Origin: Elusimicrobiaceae bacterium
GTDB taxonomy: Bacteria; Elusimicrobiota; Elusimicrobia; Elusimicrobiales; Elusimicrobiaceae
DNA: 64,000 nt
Assembly: GCA_017546175.1 (NCBI GenBank)
Contig: JAFYXM010000004.1
Coordinates: 124,001 to 188,000 of the forward strand
Reading direction: 5' to 3'
Part shown: piece after piece, positions 17,579 through 27,033 of the stretch
Layout of the letters: every line of letters starts with the position of its first letter
Position numbering within the stretch: the stretch's first letter is position 1
Position numbers and translations under genes: made by a program
The notes under the pieces: generated by a model
What the model saw: only the letters and a program-made list of their open reading frames with translations
Told to the model about the DNA's origin: nothing
Database searches by the model: none

Positions 17579-17606
17579 AAAGGCGGCCGCTTTTGCAGCC
17601 GCCTTT
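17579..17606 (-). other. Hairpin between surA-like gene and pdxA
   Basis: Stem AAAGGCGGC (17579-17587) with GCCGCCTTT (17598-17606). On the coding (minus) strand the following T run is short, so it is a weak terminator, attenuator or 3'-end stabiliser. Confidence 0.5.
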
Positions 17607-17617
17607 TTATGTATAAA

Positions 17618-18841
17618 TTATTTCTTTTCTTCTTGTTTTACTTCTTTTTTATCTGTTTTTTCTTCTTTTGCTGATTTTTCGCCTTCTTTTTTGGCTTCTT
17701 CAGCGGCGCGCTTGGCGGCTTCAGCCTCAATTACCTTATCTACTTCAAAAGTTTTGGTTACTTTGATATCGGCTTTATCGGCCAAACCGTTTACGTACTC
17801 CATCATCGCAGTTTGAATTTTGTTTTGGGCTACGTATTGGGCTAAATCTTGGGCGATGTCTTCATAGCCGATTTCTTTTTCGGCCCGTTTTTCTTTTACT
17901 TTGATAATGTGCCAACCGACTTCCGTTTTAATAGGAGCGCTAACCTTGCCTACAGCTAAGGTAAAGGCAGCATTATCTACTTCTTTAGGAGCAATGCCTT
18001 TGATCAAAATCATATCTCCGCCGCTGGCTAAAGCAGTTTTGTCTTCGGTATATTTTTTGACGGCCGCGGAGAAATCCATACCACCGTCTAATTCTTTTTT
18101 AATTTGTTTTGCCAATTCTTCTTTTTTCTTGGCTTCTTCGGCGGGCATATCTTTGGTAACAGCCAAATAAATGTGGCCCACACGCACCTGTTCTGCGGTG
18201 AGTTGTTTCAGTTTAGCCGCAATCAGTTGCGCTTCGCGCAATTTGGCGGGGTCCTCTTTTTCCAATTTTTTCAAAGCTTTGGTTTTATTTTTAAGAGCAG
18301 CTTCTACGTTAGCATACAAAGCTTTTACATCGGCCTCTTCTACCGGTTTGACAGATGCTTGCACTTGAGCTTCCAAGAGTTTTTTGACAGAAATGTCTTT
18401 TTTGATTTTATTTTTATAAGACTTTAAAGTCATGTGCTGTTTTTTCAAAGCTTCGTTAAATCGTTTTTCGGCACCTTTAGGGTCTTGCTTGCCGGTATCA
18501 TCTATGGCAAAGCGCGCTTTGATTTCCGCAAGGCCGCTGTCCACTTCAGAATCTTTGACTTGGATTTTGGCTTCTTCGGCGGCTTGATACAAAAGTTCTT
18601 TGGAGATAAGCTCTCTGAGCACTTCTTTTCCCAGCATATCTTTGGCATATGGTTGCTCTAAAATTTGCGGAGCAGCCGCCTGATATTGCTCTATTACCCC
18701 ATCATAATAGGTGTCAAATTCAGAAGATAACACCGGCCGTCCGTTGACGGTAGCCACAGAAGCGTCCATCACTTTGGCTTGTAAGCCCGTAGCCAAGAAT
18801 ACCCCAAGTACGGGCAAAAGAAATTTATTCATCTTGTTCAT
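17618..18841 (-). CDS. SurA/PrsA-like peptidylprolyl isomerase (parvulin), periplasmic chaperone
   Basis: 407 residues from the ATG at 18841. A signal peptide (MNKMNKFLLPVLGVFLATGLQA) is followed by a SurA-type N-terminal helical domain (VATVNGRPVLSSEFDTYY) and one parvulin domain: VGHIYLAVTK ... ALASGGDMILI ... VGWHIIKVKEKR, about residues 215-335. The tail is Lys/Glu-rich. It likely helps outer-membrane or periplasmic proteins fold. AGGTGG six bases before 18841 decides the start over the ATG at 18832 and over 18886. It overlaps the preceding lipoprotein gene by 17 bases, so translation is coupled. Confidence 0.85.
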   Translation of the reverse strand: MNKMNKFLLPVLGVFLATGLQAKVMDASVATVNGRPVLSSEFDTYYDGVIEQYQAAAPQILEQPYAKDMLGKEVLRELISKELLYQAAEEAKIQVKDSEVDSGLAEIKARFAIDDTGKQDPKGAEKRFNEALKKQHMTLKSYKNKIKKDISVKKLLEAQVQASVKPVEEADVKALYANVEAALKNKTKALKKLEKEDPAKLREAQLIAAKLKQLTAEQVRVGHIYLAVTKDMPAEEAKKKEELAKQIKKELDGGMDFSAAVKKYTEDKTALASGGDMILIKGIAPKEVDNAAFTLAVGKVSAPIKTEVGWHIIKVKEKRAEKEIGYEDIAQDLAQYVAQNKIQTAMMEYVNGLADKADIKVTKTFEVDKVIEAEAAKRAAEEAKKEGEKSAKEEKTDKKEVKQEEKK

Positions 18842-19679
18842 AAATAACCACCTTGTATTTGTTTTGCAAAGCATGTAAAGCCGCATCTATTTTTTGATTT
18901 TCCAAAATAGTGCGGATACGAGGGGCCGCCTCTGTCATTTTCAGACGGCGCTCCTTCGTTTTCATTATTATATGAAATCCTTGTGCCGTTTTCACAAATC
19001 CTTGTACCGATCCGATGGAAGAGTTGGCGGCGATAACTTCTAGCTCCGGTATAAATTCCCCCGGCATAAAAGAGATTTCTTTTCCTTTGCTTTCTTCGGG
19101 TGCTTTGGAATATTGGCGCTCCAATTCTTTCCAACGGCTTTTGGAGCGTTTAAGTTCTCTCCATACCGCATCAGCTGTTTCAGCATCGGCAATGATGAGT
19201 TGTTTAATGGTCATTTCATAGGGGTATTTGTCGTAATATTGGGCAATTTCCTCGTCAGTGACGGCAATGATGCCTTTCTCGCGCATGTGTTCTTCCCACA
19301 TGCGGTTTAAAAGATCTGAGGAAAAACTGAGGTAAATTTCTTTGAGTTGTTCTCGTTTGTCTTCTAAAGCCGTAAGGTAAAAATCTTGTTTGTCCAAGTT
19401 TTCTTCTTTGGCGTCCAAAGCAATCAATTGTTCTCTGGCTAAAAGATGCAGAAAGTTTTTTCTTCCGACGGGGGTTTGAGCAAACTCTTGATCTTCTTGC
19501 GCAAGCAGGGATAAACGCTCTTCTAACTGACGTTGGGAAATTTGTACAGGGCCGACCTCAGCCACAATGATATCTTTGGTGGGGGCGGCTTCTAAATCGG
19601 CTTCTATGTCTAAGGCTTGTTTTTTCTCACAAGCCGTCAAAAAGGATAAAGCTAAAATCAGTAATAAAAATTTCTTCAT
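18825..19679 (-). CDS. Peptidylprolyl isomerase-like lipoprotein
   Basis: 284 residues. The lipoprotein signal peptide MKKFLLLILALSFLTAC has lipobox LTAC at 14-17. A SurA-like N-terminal helical region (VQISQRQLEERLSLL) precedes a short parvulin-like domain: MTIKQLIIADAETADAV ... GKEISFMPGEFIPELE ... TAQGFHIIMKTKERR. It is probably a membrane-anchored chaperone or isomerase. Operon order is lipoprotein, SurA-like, pdxA, and its start lies three bases downstream of the mfd stop. Confidence 0.78.
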   Translation of the reverse strand: MKKFLLLILALSFLTACEKKQALDIEADLEAAPTKDIIVAEVGPVQISQRQLEERLSLLAQEDQEFAQTPVGRKNFLHLLAREQLIALDAKEENLDKQDFYLTALEDKREQLKEIYLSFSSDLLNRMWEEHMREKGIIAVTDEEIAQYYDKYPYEMTIKQLIIADAETADAVWRELKRSKSRWKELERQYSKAPEESKGKEISFMPGEFIPELEVIAANSSIGSVQGFVKTAQGFHIIMKTKERRLKMTEAAPRIRTILENQKIDAALHALQNKYKVVIYEQDE

Positions 19680-19681
19680 AT

Positions 19682-22600
19682 TTATACTATAGCATTTTGC
19701 GGTTTTATTAAATGCTCAAAAAATGTAATTATTTGTTGCGTTTGCGCCACGGCTTCTTCTTGTTTCTCTACGGAGAAACGAATGCCGTCTCCATGGCGGG
19801 ACTTGATAAACTGTACCCGAGATCCATACTTTTGAAGCAGATCAGACGGAAGAGTGGGCGGCATTTGAAAGTTGCTCGTGAAAAGAAAATCAAGCCCTTG
19901 ATAAGAATATTCCACATGATAAATTTTCAAGAGGCCTGCGCGGCGAGATAATTGTAAAATGAGATTTAAATTTTTAAGTTCTTGTGGTATGGGACCAGCA
20001 AAGTCGGCCAATTTTTGCAAAATTTGAGTGGCACGTTCTTCGTCGGCAGACATGAGTTCTTTGTAATATTTCAGGCGTTGGCTGTCGTCAGGTAAGTAAT
20101 CGGGCGAAATATAAGCGGGCAAAGGTAAGTTGACCGTGGCGCGAATGGTTTTCTCTACTTTTTCTCCTTTGAGTTTTTTTACTTCTGCTGCCACCAAATC
20201 ACAATACAAACTAAGCCCCACTTCGTTTACGTATCCGTGTTGCTTAACGCCCAAGAGTTCCCCTGCACCGCGTATTTCCATATCACGTAAGGCCAGCTTA
20301 AAGCCACTGCCCAAATCGCTAAATTCCATTAGGGCAGATAAGCGTTTTTTAGCTTCTTCGGTAGGATCTTTTTCTTTGGCGGGTTTGAAGGGCATAGCCA
20401 AAAGCTGCGCGTAAGTATCTTCTTCTTGAGGGGCTTTTTCTTGAAAGAGCCAATCCGGATGAAAGAGGTAGCAATACGCTTTTTGATCTCCGCGTCCGAT
20501 TCTGCCGCGCAGTTGATAAAGCTGAGCAAGACCAAAATTTTGGGCATTTTCTACAATCAGCGTATTGGCATTGGTAATATCCAGACCCGATTCTATAATG
20601 GTAGAAGCCAGTAAAATATCGTATTTTCCATTGTGAAAGTCCCATAAAGTTTGTTCCAATTCGGCTTCTTTCATTTGCCCATGAGCCATACAGATTTTGG
20701 CTTCAGGTACTAATTGCTGTAAAAACAAGTAACGCGACTGCATGCTTTGCACACTGTTATATACATAATAAATTTGTCCTCCGCGGGCCAACTCTTGGCT
20801 AATGGCAGAGGCGGCCACTTCATTGTTCCAAGGGCAAACTACCGTTTTGATGGGTGTGCGCCCACGCGGGGGAGTGTCTATTAAAGAAATGTCGCGCAAA
20901 GAAGAAAGGGACTGATTTAAAGTACGCGGAATGGGGGTGGCACTGAGCATTAAGGTGTGTACGCCGGCGCTTTTGGCTTTGATTTTTTCTTTTTGTTTTA
21001 CTCCAAAGCGGTGTTCTTCATCAATAATGACCAACCCCAAATCTTGAAAGGAAATATCTTTAGACAGCAGGCGATGGGTACCGATAATAATATCGCAAAC
21101 ACCGTCTTTAAGCTGCTGGATAATTTCTTTTTGCGCTTTCTTGGTTTGGAAGCGGCAAAGCATTTCTATATTAACGGGAAAGCCTGCCATGCGTTTGCGA
21201 AATGTTTTGCAATGTTGATCGGCCAAAATGGTAGTGGGCGCAATCATCATCACTTGTTTTCCGCTCATGACTGCATGCAACGCTGCGCGCATAGCTACTT
21301 CGGTTTTTCCAAAGCCCACATCTCCCACCAGTACGCGGTCCATGGAGCGGGCGCGGCTCATGTCTTTAAGTACATCTTCTATGGCTTGGGTTTGTCCGGC
21401 TGTTTGTATAAAAGGGAAAGAGGAGGCAAATTCTTCTTCAATGCGTCTGTCTCCGACTAATGCTTCTGTACCGGCGGCTTGACGTTGGGCCTCTAATTTT
21501 AAAATTTCTTTGGCAGTTTTTTGTGCCTCTTCTTTGACGCGTTTTTTAACGTCTTTCCACGCTGCCCCGCCCAAAGCAGACAAAGAGGGCGCTTTTCCGC
21601 CTGCACCGATATATTTTTGTACACGCTTAAAATCGTACATGGGGACATACAGTTTGCTGCCGCGGCGATATTCTATGATTAGGCAATCGGTCGGGTTTTC
21701 TTCTTTATCCATGATTTCAAGCCCTAAATATTTGCCGATACCGTGATGTTGATGCACGACATAATCTCCGGCGCGCAACTCTTTGAAGCGTACTTTTTGC
21801 GCATTTTCAAGTGTGAAATTTTTGAGAGCTGAAATGGGACGATAACGCCGGTTTAAAATATCTGCAGAGGTAATAAAAGCAAATTTTTCTTTTGGGCTGT
21901 AAAAGCCTTGCATCAACGGTGCAATCGTAAGCGGCAGATTTTTTAGGTGTTCATAGTCTTGCATAATTTCTGCCAAGCGGTCCAGCTCTCCGCGGTTTAA
22001 ACAACTAACGGTTACGGAAAGTCCCTGTCGTATAAGTGTTGAAACTTCACGGTCTAAAAGAGGAAAATTAGCCTTAAATTCAATATTGGCTTTTAAGCAG
22101 CAGTCGGTCCCTTGAGCTATGGGAAATGTAGAAAAAACGACGGCTTTCTCATAAGAGGCAAAGTCAAAATCTGCGGAAGGCTGGTCAAAAACATATTGTG
22201 CATTTTCTACATAATCTTTTAAGGTGGCAGGAGTGTGCTGAAAAACAAGCGGCAAAATAGAGACAGTGTCTATATGTTCTTGAGTGGTTTGGCTGTCTAT
22301 ATCAAAGGTGCAAATACTTTCCACCCGATTTCCGGCAAAATACAAGCGAAAAGGGAACTTTTCTCCCGATACGAACAAATCTAATACACTGCCGCGCACG
22401 GCATATTGGCCGCAAACTTCTGTATAATCTTCTCGGCTATATCCGCGGTGTTGTAAAATATCAAGCAAATCTGCCCTGCGCAAGGTCTCCCCACGGTGAA
22501 TGGTGAAAGTATTGGCTTTGAAATCAGCAGGGGCGGGCAACGGGGTTTGCCAGTCGTTATATTGAGCGATTAAAACATAAGGCTGTTGAGCCGTTAGCAA

Positions 22601-22831
22601 ATGGTGAAGCACAGCCATTTGCCCTATTTTTTGTTCCGGAAAAGAGAGTAAAGCGGTGTTTTTCGGGGCGAAATATTGAATAGAGGCTTCCAACGAATCG
22701 CTGGAGTTTGCTGTCAGATATACAACGTTGTTTTCTCTATTTAAAAATTGCTTGCAAACAAAATACCCCGCAGCGGACGTATTGGCTAGACCGTAGTAAA
22801 AAATAGGAGAATTTTTTTTATTTGCCATCAT
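19682..22831 (-). CDS. mfd: Transcription-repair coupling factor Mfd
   Basis: 1049 residues, about 100 shorter than E. coli Mfd. A UvrB-like N-terminal part is followed by the RNA polymerase-interacting domain with DYVVHQHHGIGKYLGLE (about 356-372). A superfamily 2 translocase follows: Walker A VGDVGFGKTEVA (502-513), DEEHRFG, LMLSATPIPRTL, the QLRGRIGRGD motif and the C-terminal TRCF domain. It displaces stalled RNA polymerase and recruits UvrABC. There is no Shine-Dalgarno sequence. TACAAT ends seven bases from the first ATG (six between), which suggests a leaderless message from a promoter just behind the PBP terminator. Confidence 0.96.
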   Translation of the reverse strand: MMANKKNSPIFYYGLANTSAAGYFVCKQFLNRENNVVYLTANSSDSLEASIQYFAPKNTALLSFPEQKIGQMAVLHHLLTAQQPYVLIAQYNDWQTPLPAPADFKANTFTIHRGETLRRADLLDILQHRGYSREDYTEVCGQYAVRGSVLDLFVSGEKFPFRLYFAGNRVESICTFDIDSQTTQEHIDTVSILPLVFQHTPATLKDYVENAQYVFDQPSADFDFASYEKAVVFSTFPIAQGTDCCLKANIEFKANFPLLDREVSTLIRQGLSVTVSCLNRGELDRLAEIMQDYEHLKNLPLTIAPLMQGFYSPKEKFAFITSADILNRRYRPISALKNFTLENAQKVRFKELRAGDYVVHQHHGIGKYLGLEIMDKEENPTDCLIIEYRRGSKLYVPMYDFKRVQKYIGAGGKAPSLSALGGAAWKDVKKRVKEEAQKTAKEILKLEAQRQAAGTEALVGDRRIEEEFASSFPFIQTAGQTQAIEDVLKDMSRARSMDRVLVGDVGFGKTEVAMRAALHAVMSGKQVMMIAPTTILADQHCKTFRKRMAGFPVNIEMLCRFQTKKAQKEIIQQLKDGVCDIIIGTHRLLSKDISFQDLGLVIIDEEHRFGVKQKEKIKAKSAGVHTLMLSATPIPRTLNQSLSSLRDISLIDTPPRGRTPIKTVVCPWNNEVAASAISQELARGGQIYYVYNSVQSMQSRYLFLQQLVPEAKICMAHGQMKEAELEQTLWDFHNGKYDILLASTIIESGLDITNANTLIVENAQNFGLAQLYQLRGRIGRGDQKAYCYLFHPDWLFQEKAPQEEDTYAQLLAMPFKPAKEKDPTEEAKKRLSALMEFSDLGSGFKLALRDMEIRGAGELLGVKQHGYVNEVGLSLYCDLVAAEVKKLKGEKVEKTIRATVNLPLPAYISPDYLPDDSQRLKYYKELMSADEERATQILQKLADFAGPIPQELKNLNLILQLSRRAGLLKIYHVEYSYQGLDFLFTSNFQMPPTLPSDLLQKYGSRVQFIKSRHGDGIRFSVEKQEEAVAQTQQIITFFEHLIKPQNAIV

Positions 22832-22837
22832 ATGTAT

Positions 22838-22843
22838 ATTGTA
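22838..22843 (-). promoter_or_regulatory. -10 box of mfd, possibly leaderless
   Basis: TACAAT (22843-22838), six bases, then ATG at 22831. No clear -35 box, and no Shine-Dalgarno sequence before the ATG. Confidence 0.4.
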
Positions 22844-22872
22844 GAAAAAAAGCCCGTCTTTCGGCGGGCTTT
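22844..22872 (-). terminator. Terminator of the PBP gene
   Basis: Stem AAAGCCCG (22849-22856) with CGGGCTTT (22865-22872); on the minus strand it is followed by a seven-T run. It separates the PBP gene from mfd. Confidence 0.8.
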
Positions 22873-22879
22873 CTGATGA

Positions 22880-25015
22880 TTAGAAACTGGTCGGGGCGGT
22901 GCCTTTTTTGAAAGCTTCCAAAAATTTATTGGGGTCGGTGGGGGTGGCCAAACGGCCCGTGTTGGGATTGACGTAAGAGAAAGAAATTCCTTCCGGTACG
23001 GTAAAATCGTCTGCCGGCTCATCTTTTAAAATTTCTGCCATAATTTCTGCCCACCAACGCGCAGTGGTGCTGCCGGTCCAATGGTATTTTTCTTGGGAGG
23101 TGTCATCATCATAACCCATCCAAGCCGCCGCAGAAGTATAAGGTGTCATGCCTACAAACCACATATCGCGGTGGCTTTGGGTAGTACCCGTTTTACCCGC
23201 CACGGGACGTTTGAGTACCTTGACAGAAGCCCCGCTGCCGCGGTCCACCACGCCTTTCATCATATTGATAAGCAGGTAAGAATCTTGCGGAGAGAAGGCG
23301 GCTCTTTCTTCACTGATATGTTCTTCTAACAGACGGCCGTTGTGATCTTCCACTTTTTCAATGTAGTAGTTGTCTGTATGGATACCGCCGTTGGCAAAGG
23401 TAGTCAGTGCGGCTAAATGTTCGTCCATATTGATGACCGATACGCCTAAGCCCAAAGCCGGTACTGCCGGCAAAGAAGCGGTAAGGCCTGCTTTGCGCGC
23501 CACGTCAATCACTTTGCGCGCTCCGATAGCATCAATTAAGTTCACGGCCACAATATTTTTAGACTTTTCCAAGGCTCTTCGTAAAGTGATCCATCCGTCA
23601 TTTTTGCCGCCATAATTTTGGGGAACCCATACGTTAAAAGCCTTGCTGGCGATGAAAGATTGAGCGGCTAAATCTAAAGAGTATAAGTCTGCATTTTCAT
23701 CAAATGTATGCCAGTTTCTTCCGTCAAAATAGAACATGGTAGGTAAATCTTTTACCAAAGTGGCAGGGGTATAACCTTGTTGCAAAGCGGCCATCCAAAC
23801 ATAGGGTTTGAAAGAAGACCCCGGCTGGCGACGCGCTTGGGTGGCACGGTTAAATTTACTTTCGCTAAAGCTTCTTCCGCCTACCATCACGCGCACGGCA
23901 CCCGTTTTGACATCACGCGCCATAAAAGCCCCTTGCAGGCGCGGATATTCCAAACGTTCTTGCACTTCTTCGGGGTTTACGTCTTCTTGATTAATCAGGC
24001 GAGGGTCGGCTTCCGGATCATTGGGGTCTATTTCTATGCCCAATCCTTTGGCGATAACGGCATCAAATTCCAAGAGCTTTCTATTCATGATTTCTTCGGC
24101 TACGGCTTGTTGGTCTATATCAATAGTGGTGTAAATATTTAACCCGCCCTTCCATAAAGTTTCTGTGCCGTATTTAGGTTCTAAAATTCGGCGGATATGC
24201 TCAATAAAATACAAACCGGGTTTGTCTCCTTGGGTAGCGGGTGCTTTTTCCGGCAGAAGTTCGGCTTTGGCTTTTTCCAAGTCTTCAGCGGTAATATATC
24301 CTTGCTCATGCATTACTTGAAGTACAAGATTTCTACGCGCTTTAGCACGTTCGGGATTAGCAAAAGGGTTGTAGTTTCCGGGGGAGGGAATAAGACCCAC
24401 CAACATGGCCGCCTCTCCGGTGGTCAGTTGGTCAAGCTCTTTGTCAAAGTAACGTTTGGCGGCGGCTTTGACACCGTAGGCCCCACTACCTAAATAAATT
24501 TCGTTTAGGTAAAGTTGCAAAATTTCCGGTTTACTGAAGCGATGTTCAATCTGCACAGCCAGTACAATTTCACGAATTTTACGAATAATTTTTTTCTGTT
24601 GGGTTAAAAATACACCGCGCGAAAGCTGCTGCGTAAGCGTAGATCCGCCCTGTTTGGCACGGCCGGTCATAATATCGTGGAAAAGCGCGCGCATAATGCC
24701 GCGAACGGAAAAACCAGCATGCTTAAAGAAATCGCGGTCTTCCATGGCTACTACGCCGTTTTGCAAATCTACGGGAATTTCTTCCAGAGGGACCATGCTT
24801 CTTTTTTCAATGGAAAATTCATGAATAAGTTTGCCGTTTCGGTCAAAAACTTTGCTGGTTAAGGAAGGCGTATATTCTTCCATTTCATACACGGGCGGAA
24901 TACCGGAGAAAATATAGCGCATAAAAACAGCTCCGCCAATGATCGCCACAAAAAGGCCTGCCAGTAAGCAGAAAAGAAAGAATTTGGAAGTTAAAAATTT
25001 AACGATGCGCTTCAT
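22880..25015 (-). CDS. Class A penicillin-binding protein (PBP1A-type glycosyltransferase/transpeptidase)
   Basis: 711 residues. One membrane helix (about 10-33) is followed by the GT51 domain: VVAMEDRDFFKHAG with catalytic E92, then KQGGSTLTQQLSRG and LNEIYLGSGAYGVKAAA. The transpeptidase domain has QPGSSFKPYVW (Ser-x-x-Lys), SKN in EKSKNIVAV, and KTGTTQS. It polymerises and cross-links peptidoglycan at the membrane. The tail ends without a long extension. There is no Shine-Dalgarno sequence. TGCTATAAT lies just before the ATG, so leaderless translation is plausible. Monocistronic, with its own terminator. Confidence 0.95.
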   Translation of the reverse strand: MKRIVKFLTSKFFLFCLLAGLFVAIIGGAVFMRYIFSGIPPVYEMEEYTPSLTSKVFDRNGKLIHEFSIEKRSMVPLEEIPVDLQNGVVAMEDRDFFKHAGFSVRGIMRALFHDIMTGRAKQGGSTLTQQLSRGVFLTQQKKIIRKIREIVLAVQIEHRFSKPEILQLYLNEIYLGSGAYGVKAAAKRYFDKELDQLTTGEAAMLVGLIPSPGNYNPFANPERAKARRNLVLQVMHEQGYITAEDLEKAKAELLPEKAPATQGDKPGLYFIEHIRRILEPKYGTETLWKGGLNIYTTIDIDQQAVAEEIMNRKLLEFDAVIAKGLGIEIDPNDPEADPRLINQEDVNPEEVQERLEYPRLQGAFMARDVKTGAVRVMVGGRSFSESKFNRATQARRQPGSSFKPYVWMAALQQGYTPATLVKDLPTMFYFDGRNWHTFDENADLYSLDLAAQSFIASKAFNVWVPQNYGGKNDGWITLRRALEKSKNIVAVNLIDAIGARKVIDVARKAGLTASLPAVPALGLGVSVINMDEHLAALTTFANGGIHTDNYYIEKVEDHNGRLLEEHISEERAAFSPQDSYLLINMMKGVVDRGSGASVKVLKRPVAGKTGTTQSHRDMWFVGMTPYTSAAAWMGYDDDTSQEKYHWTGSTTARWWAEIMAEILKDEPADDFTVPEGISFSYVNPNTGRLATPTDPNKFLEAFKKGTAPTSF

Positions 25016-25021
25016 TCTATA

Positions 25022-25030
25022 ATTATAGCA
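25022..25030 (-). promoter_or_regulatory. Extended -10 promoter of the PBP gene, possibly leaderless
   Basis: TGCTATAAT on the minus strand (25030-25022), six bases, then ATG at 25015. The expected start site coincides with the ATG. Confidence 0.45.
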
Positions 25031-25216
25031 AACTTGCCTTAGCGGCGCGTTGTTGTGCGCTTAAAAATGAAAAAAGAAAAATAACCCTTTTTATGTGTTT
25101 GTTGTTTTTATGAGGTCTGCTATATTTGAGAAGAAGAGGAATCTGGAACGTAAAGGGCTGTAAGGATAGAATATAAACCTATTTTCTCAAGAGAAAAACG
25201 GTAAAAAAATGATTTT

Positions 25217-25245
25217 GTGGCAAATGATTTAAAAAATAGTAAAAT
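25217..25245 (+). promoter_or_regulatory. Promoter of the two-component operon
   Basis: GTGGCA (25217-25222), 17-base spacer, TAAAAT (25240-25245). The 13-base context ATTTTGTGGCAAA is identical to the tdh promoter. The rest of 25016-25216 shows no gene. Confidence 0.45.
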
Positions 25246-25277
25246 TTAATTATCACATTTCTGTAGGAGAGAGTGAT

Positions 25278-26402
25278 ATGGCTGAGTTAAAGAAAAAAAC
25301 AAAAAGCTGTACTTATGTTTGTCCGGCCCAGTGTGCGGAAACAGCGGCTTTTGCATCTTCTTCCACTGCCGATTATGTAAAACAGAACGGAGTGGAGGGG
25401 TATGACTTGGTTTATATCGCCGATTTAAAAAACAAGCATGTCTTTATGTTTGGCAGTCCTGCAGGAGTTCATGCCGAAGTAAAATTTGACCCTTCTCAAC
25501 CGGTGCATCAGCAAGCGCATGAAAAAGCCGCTTTGGGAGAAACATTGTATTATGAATGGAGTATAAGCGAAGGGGAAAATACGTGTTTTTTCCAATCAAC
25601 CCTCATTCCGCTGAGAGACGGACAAGGAAAAGTGGGCAGCTTGCTGGGATTGGTAAAAAATATTACTTCTTGGGCGTACAATCATGCGCGAACTCGCTTG
25701 TTAAGAGAAGTGGGGGGGCGGACATTTTCTCAGCTTTTGTTGGCCGCACGCGAAGAGGAAAAACGTAATATTTCTTCTGCTTTGCATGATGAAATCGGAT
25801 CTGCGGCGGTTATTTTAACCTCTTTACTCAGTATGGTTAAACAAAGCGTAGAGAGCCAAGATCAAGCACAAGCCCTTAAAGATATTGCCGCTTTGGATCA
25901 ACAAATTAAAGATTGTATAGAACGCGTGAAAAACATTGTGGTCAGCTTGCGGCCGCCCAACTTGGAAACGATTGGCTTAGCCGATGCAGTACGTGAGCTT
26001 TTGGCTAATGTTACCCATTATAAAGGGATCAAACACTCTTTTAAGTTGCAAACGGCAGACGATGTGCCTACTTCAGATGAAGTGAAAATCGTGTTGTACC
26101 GCGTAGCGCAGGAAAGTTTGAATAATATTGTCAAACATTCCGGCGCCACGAAAATAGATGTAAGTCTTAGACGTGGAGTAAAAGATATAATCCTCAAAAT
26201 AAGCGATAATGGGAAAGGATTTAAACTTTCCAAACAGCGCTCTATCAAACATATTGGGCTGTTGTCCATGAAAGACAGTGTGGCTTATTTGGGAGGAAAA
26301 TTTACGATAAAAAGCGAATTGGGCAAAGGAACGACGATAGAGGTCAAATGCCCGAAAATCGTTTATGGGGTGAAAGACTATGATAAAAGTGGTATTAGCT
26401 GA
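25278..26402 (+). CDS. Cytoplasmic sensor histidine kinase (NarX/DegS type, HisKA_3)
   Basis: 374 residues with no membrane segment. A Cys motif at the N-terminus (C11, C15, C19 in CTYVCPAQC) precedes a PAS-like domain (about 40-132; LVYIADLKNKHVFMFGS ... IPLRDGQGKVGSLLGLV). The dimerisation helix has H170 in REEEKRNISSALHDEIG. The HATPase_c domain has the N box in AQESLNNIVKHS, ISDNGKGF, and LGKGTTIEV. It would autophosphorylate and pass phosphate to the LuxR-type regulator that overlaps its end by 23 bases. The C-x3-C-x3-C motif may bind a metal, cluster or redox signal; that is an inference. GGAGAGAG precedes the ATG. Confidence 0.9.
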   Translation: MAELKKKTKSCTYVCPAQCAETAAFASSSTADYVKQNGVEGYDLVYIADLKNKHVFMFGSPAGVHAEVKFDPSQPVHQQAHEKAALGETLYYEWSISEGENTCFFQSTLIPLRDGQGKVGSLLGLVKNITSWAYNHARTRLLREVGGRTFSQLLLAAREEEKRNISSALHDEIGSAAVILTSLLSMVKQSVESQDQAQALKDIAALDQQIKDCIERVKNIVVSLRPPNLETIGLADAVRELLANVTHYKGIKHSFKLQTADDVPTSDEVKIVLYRVAQESLNNIVKHSGATKIDVSLRRGVKDIILKISDNGKGFKLSKQRSIKHIGLLSMKDSVAYLGGKFTIKSELGKGTTIEVKCPKIVYGVKDYDKSGIS

Positions 26403-27024
26403 TGACCATGCCATCGTTCGTGACGGCGTAAGAGCCGTATTGGAGAGAAAAGGAAAAGACATGGAAGTAGTGGCTGAAATTGCCAACGGAAAAGACTTGG
26501 TAGAATGGGCCAGCAAAAACGAAGCAGATGTGTACGTGGTAGATATTTCCATGCCTATTTTAAACGGTATTGAATCGGTGCAACGCTTGGTAAAGAATAA
26601 TCCGGAAGCCAAAGTGGTCATGCTGAGTATGTATGATGACAGAGTTTCTGTGGAAAAAGCCTTAAAAGCCGGTGCCAAGGGTTTTATTGTTAAAGTTTCC
26701 ACGGCTGATGAAATTGTAGATGCCATTAGAGAAGTGGCCGGTGGACGTTTTTATTTATGCAGCAAAGTATCCAAATATATCGTGCAAGGATTTTTAGGTA
26801 AGACTTCTTCTCGCAAACGCGATGTAACGGGTTTGACCCCTAAAGAAAAAGAAGTATTGCAGCTGATTGCCGAAGGGTATAGCAGTAAGCAAATTGCCAA
26901 GACGTTTAATTTATCTTTAAACACTATTCACGTGCACCGCAACAATATTATGAAAAAACTGGGCATTCATAAACAAGCCGAGTTGGTGCGCTATGCCATT
27001 AAGGAAGGCATTGCTCAATTATAA
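26380..27024 (+). CDS. LuxR/NarL-family response regulator
   Basis: 214 residues. The receiver domain has D8, D9 and phospho-acceptor D55 (VYVVDISMP), then Thr/Ser and Lys positions in VVMLSMYDD and AGAKGFIVK. The C-terminal LuxR helix-turn-helix (about 148-210) has LTPKEKEVLQLIAEGYSSKQIA and LNTIHVHRNNIMKKLG. It is the partner of the overlapping histidine kinase; its targets are unknown. Ten bases separate it from rsmD, so rsmD may be co-transcribed. Confidence 0.93.
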   Translation: MIKVVLADDHAIVRDGVRAVLERKGKDMEVVAEIANGKDLVEWASKNEADVYVVDISMPILNGIESVQRLVKNNPEAKVVMLSMYDDRVSVEKALKAGAKGFIVKVSTADEIVDAIREVAGGRFYLCSKVSKYIVQGFLGKTSSRKRDVTGLTPKEKEVLQLIAEGYSSKQIAKTFNLSLNTIHVHRNNIMKKLGIHKQAELVRYAIKEGIAQL

Positions 27025-27033
27025 AGGAGTTTT

